Shown here piece after piece: positions 31,932-41,883 of a stretch of 64,000 bases of DNA. The stretch is taken from positions 310,001 through 374,000 of the forward strand of contig JAJCXN010000056.1 of the NCBI GenBank assembly GCA_029263415.1, given 5' to 3'. This DNA comes from Acidobacteriota bacterium (GTDB taxonomy: Bacteria > Acidobacteriota > Thermoanaerobaculia > Multivoradales > Multivoraceae). The stretch's first letter is position 1. Every line of letters starts with the position of its first letter. Under the pieces are notes generated by a model. It had not been told where the DNA came from. It did no database searches and saw only the letters and a program-made list of their open reading frames with translations. Made by a program: the position numbers and the translations under genes.

Positions 31932-32270
31932 ATGAAATGGGAGCGCTGGGACCTGGAGCACCTCGCTCGGAAACGGGGCAATAGGGTGAACGGTGTCCTG
32001 CTTCGTGCAATGAGAATCCGTTGTCTTCTTCGGCTATGTTCCTACCGCACGTGGCGGACGCTTGAGTCCAGCACCATCGAGTCCAATGGTGAGTGGGTGC
32101 GCCAACGGCGTGTTGCGCACCGCGAATGCCGATACTGCGGCCGGCGACAAGAGACTTCGCTTGGCGATGAGTGGCAGGGATATCACCTCAACTCCTCGCA
32201 AGAAAAACCCAACGCAACGAAACCACATGAGCGCCGCCCAGCTAATCAGCCGCAGCGACCCGACCGCTAG
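31932..32270 (+). CDS. possible small protein with CxxC (zinc-knuckle-like) motif
   Basis: 112-aa ORF containing RECRYCGRRQETSLGDEWQGYHLN; occupies an otherwise empty gap; no confident homology. Confidence 0.25.
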   Translation: MKWERWDLEHLARKRGNRVNGVLLRAMRIRCLLRLCSYRTWRTLESSTIESNGEWVRQRRVAHRECRYCGRRQETSLGDEWQGYHLNSSQEKPNATKPHERRPANQPQRPDR

Positions 32271-32323
32271 CAGCAGCGACCGGCAGCACGAATCGGCAAC
32301 AGCGTCAGCTAACGACTCGTCGA

Positions 32324-33184
32324 CTACGGCCCATCGATATCGCGACGTTCAAACCAGGTAACCGCCCCGACCACGAGTACCAGCGAAAAGATCGCCAGGA
32401 TCAGCTGCTCTAGAGCTTGTGACTGGCCCACAAGAATCGGCTGAGGCTGGTAGTAGTGAAAGATCGATAGCCAACGCAGTGGTTCGATCACACTCCAAAG
32501 CCCAGCCAGAAGGTTCAAGAAGTACGAGGCGATCACCAAGCCAACCGTCTTCCCCATCGCCCGACTTGAGAGTGACGAGCGTGCAGAGAACCAAATGCCA
32601 AGAGCAACCACTGATTGCCCTAGGAGCCAGTACTGCACCAGCACGGGGCGATATCTCGGCAGGGCTTCGAACAAAGCGCTACCTTCCGCGCTGTCAGTCC
32701 CCAAGATCGCGGCACCAGCATACGCGGCGCACCACAGGACCAATGCGATCGCAGCAAGCGTGATCTGTGCCGACAGCCAAACCGACGTCGGCAGTACCCA
32801 ACGTGGAACCGGGCAGCCAAGCAGTAGATCGATGGTTCCACGATCAATCTCCCCGCACACATCGCGCACCAAAGGCGCAACCACGGCTGCTACCAACACC
32901 ACAATCAAGAGCGGATGTGCATACAGAGTAATCAGCCAAAGATCGACCGCCTTGAGCCCACCAAGGCCGCCGCCAAAGAACGCGATCAAGAACTCCGGCG
33001 AGATCGCCATCATGGCGTCGCGATTGGTTTGACCAAAGGTCGAGAAGAGGTATGAGGCGAGCGAGAAGAACAAGAACAGCAACGTCAGAGCAGCAGCCGT
33101 CCCGGTGGCCGAGGCACTGAGGTTGCGACGAACTAGCGTGCTCAGGAGCCGGCCAACGTTTGGGCGTTCGATCCTTGCGCTCAT
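32324..33184 (-). CDS. ABC transporter permease (ABC-2 type)
   Basis: 286 aa, about 6 TM; overlaps the upstream ATPase gene by 4 nt. Confidence 0.8.
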   Translation of the reverse strand: MSARIERPNVGRLLSTLVRRNLSASATGTAAALTLLFLFFSLASYLFSTFGQTNRDAMMAISPEFLIAFFGGGLGGLKAVDLWLITLYAHPLLIVVLVAAVVAPLVRDVCGEIDRGTIDLLLGCPVPRWVLPTSVWLSAQITLAAIALVLWCAAYAGAAILGTDSAEGSALFEALPRYRPVLVQYWLLGQSVVALGIWFSARSSLSSRAMGKTVGLVIASYFLNLLAGLWSVIEPLRWLSIFHYYQPQPILVGQSQALEQLILAIFSLVLVVGAVTWFERRDIDGP

Positions 33185-34089
33185 CGGCTTGACCCGTACG
33201 ACTCATAGAACAGATCCTCGAGCCCGAGCCCTTCGATCTTGATGCCGTCGAGTTCGAGCCCCTCGGCCGAGTTGATGACGGTGATCAGGTCGCTCACTGT
33301 TTGGGTGCGACCGACCAAGCAGCGTTCGATCAGCTGCACACTCGACGACACCTCTGTCACCCGCGCGAGCGCTGACTGCGCAGTCGCTTGATCTGAGAAG
33401 GGCAGCTCGAACCGTCGACGGCGTAGCTCATCAAACTCTGCGAGCGTTGAGCACCGCAGGAGCCGGCCGCTACGCAGCAACGCCACCCGATCGCAAAGGC
33501 CTTCCACCTCGGGCAAAACGTGGGAAGAGAAGAAGATCGTCGCACCTGCGTTGCGCCGCTCGCGCAGCATTTCGTTGACGGTGCGCTGAGTAAAGGGGTC
33601 GAGGCCGCTGGTGGGCTCATCCAAAATGACCAGTTCTGGATCATGCATGAGAGCTTGAATCAGTCCGAGCTTCTGCTTCATGCCCTTAGAGTAAGCCCGC
33701 ACCGAGCGATCGAGTTCCAAATCGAGCCGCTCAGCCAAAGCGTCGTAGTCGCAAGATCGCTGACGCAGATCGGCGAACAAACGCAAGATCTGGCGGCCGG
33801 TTTGCTTTTCACGAAAACGCGGCTCGCCCGGCAAGTAGCCAAGTCGAGACCGAACTTCGGTGCTCTGGGACCAGACGTCGAGACCAAATACGCGCGCCGA
33901 GCCCTCGGTGGCCTTGAGCAGACCGAGCAGTATCCGGATGGCGGTCGACTTGCCAGCCCCATTGGGTCCTAAGAAGCCGAAGATCTCACCGCGCTCGACC
34001 GTCAAGTCAAGATCGCTGAGCGCTCGATGCCCCGGCCTCTTGCCGTAGAGCTTGCCCAGCCCCAGGGTCTCAACAACGGGCTCACTCAT
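33181..34089 (-). CDS. ABC transporter ATP-binding protein
   Basis: FLGPNGAGKSTAIRILLGLL Walker A, YSKGMKQKLGLIQALMHDPELVILDEPTSGLDP signature and Walker B. Confidence 0.93.
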   Translation of the reverse strand: MSEPVVETLGLGKLYGKRPGHRALSDLDLTVERGEIFGFLGPNGAGKSTAIRILLGLLKATEGSARVFGLDVWSQSTEVRSRLGYLPGEPRFREKQTGRQILRLFADLRQRSCDYDALAERLDLELDRSVRAYSKGMKQKLGLIQALMHDPELVILDEPTSGLDPFTQRTVNEMLRERRNAGATIFFSSHVLPEVEGLCDRVALLRSGRLLRCSTLAEFDELRRRRFELPFSDQATAQSALARVTEVSSSVQLIERCLVGRTQTVSDLITVINSAEGLELDGIKIEGLGLEDLFYESYGSSR

Positions 34090-34110
34090 GAAACTAATCG
34101 GCCTCAGGAT

Positions 34111-35835
34111 CTAGACGTCGGTCGCCAAAGTAGCGCCTTGATCCAGGTGTTGCACTGTGGTCAAAGACTCCTCCGGCACAGCGTGCGTTTCTACAAAGGG
34201 ACGCGCTCCAAGCACCGCTTCTGCGCGCGCGATCAGCTCTTTGAAGCCGACGCGTTTCACCGCCGAAACCGCGACTGCGTTGAAGCGACGAACCAAGCCC
34301 GCGACTTCATGTTCGGGAAGCAGGTCGCACTTGTTGAGCACGATGAGCGTCGGGATTTCATTCAGTTCGAGCTCTTCGAGAATGGCTTCGACGGCTGTGA
34401 GTTTCTCGTCAAGTTTGGGGTCCGCGCAATCGACAACATGCAGCAGCAGCGTGGCGTCTTCGAGTTCCTCGAGGGTCGCGCGAAATGCGGCCTTCAGATC
34501 TCGAGGCAGATCCGCAAGAAAGCCCACCGTGTCGGTGATCACCACTTCACCCTCGCGCGGAAAGCGCAATCGGCGACTGGTGGGATCGAGGGTCATGAAC
34601 ATTTTGTCGGCGGCTTCGACCTTGCTGTTGGTTAGCGCGTTGAGCAACGTACTCTTGCCCGCATTGGTGTAGCCGATGATCGACAACACCGGGATGCCCG
34701 AATCGCGCCGCCTTCGTCGGCGCAGATCCCGCTGGGTCGACAGCTGATCGATCTTCTTCTCGAGACTGCCAATGCGGTCTCTGATCCGACGGCGACTGAT
34801 CTCCAACACGGTCTCACCCGGCCCCCTAGTCCCGATCCCACCACCAAGGCGAGACAGTGCGTCCGACTGACCAACCAGCCGCGGCAAGGAGTAGCGCAAC
34901 TGCGCCAGTTCGACTTGCAACTTGCCGTCGCCACTCTTGGCGCGCTGCGCAAAGACGTCAAGGATTAGCTGGGTTCGATCGATGGTTTTGAGTTCAGACA
35001 GTTTCTCGAACGCCTTTGCCTGCGCTGGTTTGAGATCGATGTCGAAGATCGCGACTTCTGCGCCTTGCCTCATCCCCTCTAACACGATGTCTGAGATCTT
35101 GCCCGCGCCAACCACAGTCCGTGGGTTAACCCGAGAGCGACGCTGCAGGATGGTCGCCGCCACTTCGACATCAGCCGACCGAACCAATTCCAAAGTCTCA
35201 GCGAAGCGCTCTTCATCAGGATGCACACCGATCACCAAAGCTCGCTCTCGCTGACGTTTTCCAGCTCGACCGCGAAGCCGACGCGCGAGTTCGGCCTCAA
35301 GCGCTTGGATGTTTTCGAGAAAGTGAAAGTCGAGTCGCTGAAGATCGCGCGCGTGGACGTGCACAAACGGATCAAACGCCACCTCGGGCGCGTCCGAAGC
35401 GGTGTCTTCTATCGGTGCCAGGTGAGCCAACTCGACCGCCCCTGCGTCACCGTCGCCGAGCGCCTGCACCACCGCCACCAAGTCAAGCCTGAGCAGTGCT
35501 AGGTCGTTGAGGTCGTCTTTCGAGAGCGGCTCGCCGCGCAAATGCGTGTGCACCAAGCGCAGGCCTCTGAAACGGGCAGAGCCAGCGCGAACACGACCCA
35601 GCTCGGGAATTTCGAGCTCATGTGAACTGCCGATAATCGTGTGCGACACCACGCCACGGCGATCGATCAAGACACCGACCTGCGCGCCGAGTTCGCGCGA
35701 GAGCCGGGCCATCTCGCGGGCGAGGTCTAAAGAGACAACTTGCTCGGGCAGGACCTTGCGCTTGGCGAGGCGTTCTAAGGATCGCTTCTGGGAGGATTTT
35801 AGGGATTGGGAAACGCCGTGGATCATGTTGGTCAC
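34111..35835 (-). CDS. hflX: GTPase HflX (long N-terminal form)
   Basis: SRVNPRTVVGAGKISDI, RYSLPRLVGQSDALSRLGGGIGTRGPGE, IGYTNAGKSTLLNALTNS, DTVGFLADLP, NKCD. Confidence 0.93.
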   Translation of the reverse strand: MTNMIHGVSQSLKSSQKRSLERLAKRKVLPEQVVSLDLAREMARLSRELGAQVGVLIDRRGVVSHTIIGSSHELEIPELGRVRAGSARFRGLRLVHTHLRGEPLSKDDLNDLALLRLDLVAVVQALGDGDAGAVELAHLAPIEDTASDAPEVAFDPFVHVHARDLQRLDFHFLENIQALEAELARRLRGRAGKRQRERALVIGVHPDEERFAETLELVRSADVEVAATILQRRSRVNPRTVVGAGKISDIVLEGMRQGAEVAIFDIDLKPAQAKAFEKLSELKTIDRTQLILDVFAQRAKSGDGKLQVELAQLRYSLPRLVGQSDALSRLGGGIGTRGPGETVLEISRRRIRDRIGSLEKKIDQLSTQRDLRRRRRRDSGIPVLSIIGYTNAGKSTLLNALTNSKVEAADKMFMTLDPTSRRLRFPREGEVVITDTVGFLADLPRDLKAAFRATLEELEDATLLLHVVDCADPKLDEKLTAVEAILEELELNEIPTLIVLNKCDLLPEHEVAGLVRRFNAVAVSAVKRVGFKELIARAEAVLGARPFVETHAVPEESLTTVQHLDQGATLATDV

Positions 35836-35902
35836 ATGGGATCACATGTGGGTGGTGATCGCTAGAGGTGCGTGGCGGTCGTGAAGGCGCGGGTGATCGC
35901 GA

Positions 35903-35951
35903 GGGCGATGGGCGATGGGCGATGGGCAATGGGCAATGGGCAATGGGCGAT
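35903..35951. repeat. heptanucleotide tandem repeat GGGC(G/A)AT x7, G-quadruplex-compatible
   Basis: gggcgat x3, gggcaat x3, gggcgat x1, contiguous. Confidence 0.95.
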
Positions 35952-36506
35952 CGTGACGACTATGGATGGCGATGGTGATGCCGACATCAACCCACCACCG
36001 CCCCGCCAATTCACCACTCATCACCCACCAACCGACCACCTCACCCCACCACCACCCATCGACCTGATACTCTCTCGACAGCCAAGCTCGTCTCAAGCTC
36101 TCAGGATGCTGACCTGAGCTAAGTGTCACAGCCACAAAGGCTTATCCCGTCCACCCGACGAGAGGCACCGGCAGAACCGCCACCTGCAAGCGCACCTTTT
36201 GAGTGCAGCCCCTACAGGCCAATGCAGATCGTAATTGCGCGACCTGCGGCAAGCTTTCAACCGAATCAAAGAACCGAAACCCCAATAGATCCAGTTCAGA
36301 TTGATCGCGGACGAGAGGTCCAGTAAACCCAAGCTCCGCTCCGACGCTTAGCGTCGAAGAAAAACCACTGATGACAATCTCGACTCCCAACACAGCCACA
36401 GCGCTTGCAGCCACTATCCTAGTGACGGCCAAAGCGCGTCGCCTGTTGGCCGTCGAGGGTCTCATCAGACTAGATCATCACTGCTTCGGGGTTCAAAGGA
36501 ATCCAA

Positions 36507-38864
36507 GTGAACAACGACACCAGTCGCATGTTGATCAATGCGCGCAACCCACTCGAGTTGCGCGTCGCCCTCGTCAAAGGTGAAACCCTTCAGAATTTCA
36601 AGGTAGACGTGGCACAGCGCGGGCTCACCCGCGGCAACATCTACTTCGGCTATATCGCCAACATCCAGCCCAGCCTTAACGCGGCTTTCATTGACTACGG
36701 CGCTGAGCGGCACGGCTTCCTGCCGATCCAAGACGTCGTGCCAGACGCTTACTACAAGCAGGTCAAAGGCGGCCAGCGACCACGCATTGAAGACGTGCTT
36801 GAGAAGGGCCGACCGATCGTGGTGCAAGTCACGCGCGAACCGGAAGGGCAAAAGGGCGCGGCCCTAACCACCAACCTGAGCCTTGCGGGCCGCTATCTGG
36901 TCTTGATGCCGTTCGAGCAGGCGCGCGGAATTTCTCGCAAGGTCGGCTCGGACGAAGAGCGGCGCAAGCTACGCGACCTCGTCAAGCGACTCGACATTCC
37001 CAGCGACATCGGCGTCATTGTTCGCACCAATGCGCTCAACCAAACCAAGACCGCGCTCATGCGCGACCTGAACGCTCTGATGCGCTTGTGGAAGAAGATC
37101 GGCACCGACGCGCGCGAGTCGAAGAAGACCAAGCTGCTGTACACCGATCAGGACATCGTGCTGCAAGCGCTGCGCGACTACCTCGACTCGTCAGTGGAAC
37201 AGGTCTTGGTCGACGAAGAAGCGGCCTTCGCCAAATCTGAGGAGTACATGAACGCGTTCATGCCACGTAGCAAGACCGCGTTGGTGCGCTATGAAGACCG
37301 CACACCCTTGTTCTCGAAATTCAAAATCGAAGAGCAGATTGAGCGCATCTTCCAGCGTCAAGTTTCACTGCACTCGGGAGGCTCGATTGTCATCGACCCA
37401 ACCGAAGCGCTGACCGCCATCGACGTCAACTCCGGCCGCAGCACCAAAGCTTCAAGTCAGGAAGAGACCGCGGTCCACACCAACGTTGAGGCTGCTGAAG
37501 AAGTTGCCCGCCAGCTTCGAATGCGCGACATTGGCGGATTGATCGTGGTCGACTTCATCGACATGCGCGGTCGTCGCAACCAATCCAAGGTCGAAAAGAC
37601 CCTGCGCGACGCGATGAAATCCGACAAGGCACGTAACTCAGTTGGCCGCATCAGCTCGAACGGACTAGTTGAGATCAATCGCCAGCGACTCGAGCAAGCG
37701 GTCCAGCTGCGTACGCACAGCGCCTGCCCTACTTGCGACGGCACCGGACGCATCGAAAGCCCCGAGTTGGTAGCCCTTCACCTCGTCCGCCAGATCGAGG
37801 CGCGCGCATCCACAGGGTTCATGAAGGGTTGTCAGATCGCTCTGCATCCGGATCTCGCCCATCACATGCAAAACAAGAACCGCCAGGTTCTTGCCAGACT
37901 GGAAGAGGAATTCGATCTCGAGATCGAGATCACCGCTTCAACCAAACTGCATCGTCCAGAACAAGACATCACGTGGTTCGCCAAAGACAGAAACGAGATC
38001 AAGAAGCTCGAAGAAGAACGCCAAGAGGCCGAACGCACCGCAGCCGAGTTCGCCAACGCAGCGTCGATCGCGGGCAACGCTGACGCTGAGGAAGCCCCGG
38101 AAGTTGTGGTCTCATCTGATGTTCCGGATGCGGCCCCAGAGGACAGGCCCAAGAAGAAGCGGCGCCGCCGGGGCGGTCGCAGACGCTCGAAAGCCAGAAT
38201 GTCGAGCGAAAACGAGTCCTCCGAAGAAACTACTAAAGAGAATCGCACAGCCGAATCCGATATCGAATCTCATGAGGATACCGCCACTGCTAGCGACGCG
38301 GATAGCAATGCTGCCGACGGCGACGATGCCCCTCGCCAGCGCCGAGCGCCTCGTCGCCGCCGACCCTCTCGACGCTCGACCGCACGTGCGAAAGGCCGCG
38401 CCACCGAGACCAGCGCCACTGACACCAGCGCCACTGACAACAGCGCCACTGACAACAGCGCCAACAGTCCTGACTCAGACATCGACAGTCAGTCTGCTGA
38501 CAACAGCGCCGAGGCAAACAACGACGAACCGCGCGCACGGCGATCGCGGCCTCGGGCCCGACGCAGCCGCCGCACCGACGCTGAGGAGCGACCGATCAAG
38601 GCGGTAAGAAGGCAGCGGGATGAAGATCGTGGTCGCGATGAAGACAGCAACTCCACGCCGGATGCAGCCGAAACCCAGAGCGACGGTGGCGACCGAGACA
38701 ACAGTGGGTCTGACAATGACGTGAGCGCCAAGCCCACCCGCAGAGAGCCCCGCAGGCGCCGTCCCAACCGTAGAGCCAGGGCGACCGGCGACAACGAAGT
38801 GGATTCTTCCGCGACGGCCCATGGACCTTCCGACACTGGGTCCCCCGACGTCGAAGTCACGTAG
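36507..38864 (+). CDS. rne: ribonuclease E/G family protein (GTG start)
   Basis: S1-like GNIYFGYIANIQPSLNAAFIDYGAERHGFLP; GSIVIDPTEALTAIDVNSGRST; GGLIVVDFIDMR; CPTCDGTGRIES Zn-link; long R/acid-rich C-terminal tail. Confidence 0.93.
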   Translation: MNNDTSRMLINARNPLELRVALVKGETLQNFKVDVAQRGLTRGNIYFGYIANIQPSLNAAFIDYGAERHGFLPIQDVVPDAYYKQVKGGQRPRIEDVLEKGRPIVVQVTREPEGQKGAALTTNLSLAGRYLVLMPFEQARGISRKVGSDEERRKLRDLVKRLDIPSDIGVIVRTNALNQTKTALMRDLNALMRLWKKIGTDARESKKTKLLYTDQDIVLQALRDYLDSSVEQVLVDEEAAFAKSEEYMNAFMPRSKTALVRYEDRTPLFSKFKIEEQIERIFQRQVSLHSGGSIVIDPTEALTAIDVNSGRSTKASSQEETAVHTNVEAAEEVARQLRMRDIGGLIVVDFIDMRGRRNQSKVEKTLRDAMKSDKARNSVGRISSNGLVEINRQRLEQAVQLRTHSACPTCDGTGRIESPELVALHLVRQIEARASTGFMKGCQIALHPDLAHHMQNKNRQVLARLEEEFDLEIEITASTKLHRPEQDITWFAKDRNEIKKLEEERQEAERTAAEFANAASIAGNADAEEAPEVVVSSDVPDAAPEDRPKKKRRRRGGRRRSKARMSSENESSEETTKENRTAESDIESHEDTATASDADSNAADGDDAPRQRRAPRRRRPSRRSTARAKGRATETSATDTSATDNSATDNSANSPDSDIDSQSADNSAEANNDEPRARRSRPRARRSRRTDAEERPIKAVRRQRDEDRGRDEDSNSTPDAAETQSDGGDRDNSGSDNDVSAKPTRREPRRRRPNRRARATGDNEVDSSATAHGPSDTGSPDVEVT
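38407..38466 (+). repeat. 15-bp in-frame tandem repeat in the RNase E/G tail
   Basis: ETSATDTSATDNSATDNSAN encoded by (R)A(C)CAGCGCCACTGA-type units. Confidence 0.85.
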
Positions 38865-39173
38865 ATGCTAGTTGCCTGCATGGGCAACGATCAGGCTCCC
38901 CTTGCCTTGGACAACATTGCACCGCATCCCTGGTGGCATAGGTCGCTCGGGGTGGCGTTTGCATTCACGTTGACGCTTCTACGACTTCGGTAAGATCCGC
39001 ACGAACAATCTCTAGCGAAGCCACGCAAGGACCGCACCACCGATCTGAGACTCCATCCCGTCGGCTCTGCGTTGGCGCTGTGGTCGCTCGAGCCAACGGC
39101 GCACCTGCCGACGACGGACCAGCTGCCAAAGACCAGTCACCAACAACTCAGACCCTCATCAGCAGGCCTATCT

Positions 39174-41435
39174 ATGACCAGCATCATCGGCAGAGAAATC
39201 AAACTCGAGGACGGCGCGCCCAAGGTTCAGGGCCAGCTCAAGTTCGGCTCAGACCTTGTCCTCCACGGTCAGTTGTATGCCCGCCTGGTTACCAGCCCGC
39301 ACGCACACGCCTTGGTCACCGCAATCGACACGACCGGCGCCACCAAACTCGAAGGCGTGCACTCGGTGATCACCGCCGTAGACCTGCCTGACATTGCACC
39401 CGCAAGTCGCTCAATGCTCTTGCTTGCCAAGGATCGCGTCAGATTTGTCGGACACCCGGTTGCACTGGTGCTCGCCGAGAGTGAAGCGATCGCTCAGGAT
39501 GCTGCCGACCAGGTGCTGGTGAACTACGAACCGCAGCCTCACGTCACTGGCCTCGAGGCCACCCTTGCTCTAAACGCAGCTCCGGTCTGGCCGGAAGGAC
39601 TCCCAGGTGCCTCAGCCGAAGCAGCAGCTCACGGCGCAGTTGGCGGCGGAGACTCAGGCGGCGCGGAGGCCTCACCCAACGTTGCTGGCGATTCTACGTT
39701 CGAACGCGGAAACCTCGAACAGGGCTTCGCCGAAGCGGACCACATCATCGAATGCACCTACCGAACCGCTGGCGTTCACCAGAGTTACATCGAACCTCAT
39801 GCAACTTTGGTCGAGATCGGACCAACAGGAGATGAGGCAACCGTGTGGACCGCTACCCAGGGCACCTTCTTTGTCCGAGATGCCGTGGCCGCAGTGTTGA
39901 GCATGGAAGCCTCGAGCGTGCGCGTCGTTGGCACGCCGGTGGGCGGCGGCTTCGGCGCCAAGTTCTGCCTCTACGAGCCCCTGCTCGCCCTCGCAGCCAA
40001 GGTCTCGGGCCGTCCGGTCAGCATGACCATGAACCGCATGGAAGAAATGATCACTGCCACTCCAGCTCCTGCGACCCGCGTCAAGGTCAAGCTGGGCGCA
40101 AAACGCACTGGCGAAATGACCGCGCTTGACGCCGAGCTGGTGATGGACTGCGGTTGCTTCCCGGGCTCGATGTCGATCCTGGGCCCGATGCTGATGGGGA
40201 GCAACTACCAGTGCCCCAATCAAAGGGTACAAGGAGTTGAGGTCCTTACCAACAGCCCTTCAACGGGCGCCTACCGCGCTCCCGCTGCTCCGCAATGCGC
40301 CTTCGCCATCGAAAGCGCAATTGATGAAATGGCACGAGCGCTCGACCTCGACCCGCTTGAGTTCCGAGCGGCCAACGCGTCCAAGCCCGGCGACAAGATG
40401 GCCATGGGCAACCCATGGCCAGTGATGGGCTTGGTCGAAGTCTTGGACGCCATGAGGAACCACCCGATGTGGCGCGACCGAGAGCAAGCGCGCGCGCAAG
40501 GGCGTGGCATCGGTATCGCAATCGGCGGCTGGCCCGGCGGAATCGAGCCTGCAGCAGCAGCATGCAGCCTGCAAGGAGACGGCGTACTGCAGATCCAAAT
40601 CAGTTCGGTCGATCTGACCGGTACGCGCACAACATTCCAGCAGATCGCGGCTGAAACGTTCGGTATCGAACCAGATCAGATTCGCATCATCTCGGGCGAC
40701 ACCCAGAGTGGTCCTTTCGCTGGCTCGACCGGCGGCAGCAAGATTACCTACACCGTCGGCCCCGCGATCATGGAGGCCGTCGCCGAAGTGAAGCAGCAGG
40801 TGCTCGAACTCGCGAGTGGGGTGCTGGAAGCCGATGCCGAAGACCTCGAGATCAAAGACGGCGCCGTACAAGTCAAGGGCGCTCCTCAAAGCGCTATCCC
40901 TCTGGCCAAGCTCGCGCGCAAAACCATGAGCTACGGTTCAACTCATAAGCCGCTCTACGGTCAAGGTCGCAACGCACAACCCGGCCAAGCGCCCGGCTTC
41001 TGCGGGCAGCTGGCGGAGGTCTCGGTCGATCAAGACACCGGCGAGGTCACCGTTCACAAACTGCTCTTGATTCAGGATGTCGGTAAAGCGATCAACCCGC
41101 TCTTGGTTCGCGGGCAGATGCAGGGCGGAGCGATGCAAGGCCTCGGATGGGCGCTCTACGAAGAGCTCAGCACCAACGAAGACGGTCAAACGGTCACCGC
41201 CACACTCAGCGACTACGCACTACCTCACATCGCCCATCTGCCCACGGAGTTCGTAATGGAAACGGTTGAGGTCCCTGCACCTACCGGTCCATTCGGTGCC
41301 AAGGGTGTGGGCGAGCCGCCCGTGATCGCCACCGCGGCGGCCGTCGCTAATGCGGTCGCCGACGCCGTAGGAGCGCGAGTTCGCTCATTGCCGCTGAGCC
41401 CGCCGCGAGTGCTCGCTGCCGGCCGCGAAAACTGA
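39174..41435 (+). CDS. xanthine dehydrogenase family molybdopterin-binding subunit
   Basis: GREIKLEDGAPKVQGQLKFGSDL, GTPVGGGFGAKFCLYEPLLALAA, NSPSTGAYRAPAAPQCAFAIES, FGAKGVGEPPVIATAAAVANAV. Start taken at ATG 39174 rather than ORF start 39072. Confidence 0.92.
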   Translation: MTSIIGREIKLEDGAPKVQGQLKFGSDLVLHGQLYARLVTSPHAHALVTAIDTTGATKLEGVHSVITAVDLPDIAPASRSMLLLAKDRVRFVGHPVALVLAESEAIAQDAADQVLVNYEPQPHVTGLEATLALNAAPVWPEGLPGASAEAAAHGAVGGGDSGGAEASPNVAGDSTFERGNLEQGFAEADHIIECTYRTAGVHQSYIEPHATLVEIGPTGDEATVWTATQGTFFVRDAVAAVLSMEASSVRVVGTPVGGGFGAKFCLYEPLLALAAKVSGRPVSMTMNRMEEMITATPAPATRVKVKLGAKRTGEMTALDAELVMDCGCFPGSMSILGPMLMGSNYQCPNQRVQGVEVLTNSPSTGAYRAPAAPQCAFAIESAIDEMARALDLDPLEFRAANASKPGDKMAMGNPWPVMGLVEVLDAMRNHPMWRDREQARAQGRGIGIAIGGWPGGIEPAAAACSLQGDGVLQIQISSVDLTGTRTTFQQIAAETFGIEPDQIRIISGDTQSGPFAGSTGGSKITYTVGPAIMEAVAEVKQQVLELASGVLEADAEDLEIKDGAVQVKGAPQSAIPLAKLARKTMSYGSTHKPLYGQGRNAQPGQAPGFCGQLAEVSVDQDTGEVTVHKLLLIQDVGKAINPLLVRGQMQGGAMQGLGWALYEELSTNEDGQTVTATLSDYALPHIAHLPTEFVMETVEVPAPTGPFGAKGVGEPPVIATAAAVANAVADAVGARVRSLPLSPPRVLAAGREN

Positions 41436-41486
41436 GAACCATCGATCCACCGCGTCAGCCAGGGCGGTCGCTGACGACCCCAAAAG

Positions 41487-41861
41487 TTAGACCAGCGACT
41501 TCAGCTCGTAGCTGATAGCGGCCATCTCGCGCTCCAAGCTCTCAAGTTCGGCTGAGGCGCCGCCAAGCTTGCCGTCTCTACCTCTGATCTCAAGGCCATG
41601 CGCGATACGTGAAGCCCGATCGGCAGCGAAGTTGGCTAGCGCCCCCCTCAGGGCATGGGCACCGTCGCGAAGTGCATTGCCGTCCTCAGCCGAAACGGCG
41701 TAACGAATCGACTCAAGCCAGCCTGGCGCATCCTCCAAAAAGAGATCAATTATCTCCCCAAGAAGCTTCAGGTCGTTGTCGACCAACATCAACAAGCGGT
41801 CACGGTCCACACTGCTGGAACCGTCTCCATCCGGGCACGGAGTCAAACGAAGTTCATGCAC
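41487..41861 (-). CDS. Hpt (histidine phosphotransfer) domain protein
   Basis: 124 aa; FLEDAPGWLESIRYAVSAEDGNALRDGAHALRGALANFAADRASRIAHGLE, with phospho-His context AHALRGALANF. Confidence 0.82.
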   Translation of the reverse strand: MHELRLTPCPDGDGSSSVDRDRLLMLVDNDLKLLGEIIDLFLEDAPGWLESIRYAVSAEDGNALRDGAHALRGALANFAADRASRIAHGLEIRGRDGKLGGASAELESLEREMAAISYELKSLV

Positions 41862-41883
41862 AGGGCATCCTCTAGGCTAAGAG

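Noticed and set aside
34027-34635. 202-aa plus-strand ORF opposite hflX
   Set aside because: Antisense to conserved HflX GTPase motifs; no independent support
39072-39173. 34-aa extension of the molybdopterin subunit
   Set aside because: Family N-terminus begins near GREIKLEDGAPKVQG; ATG 39174 is the natural start
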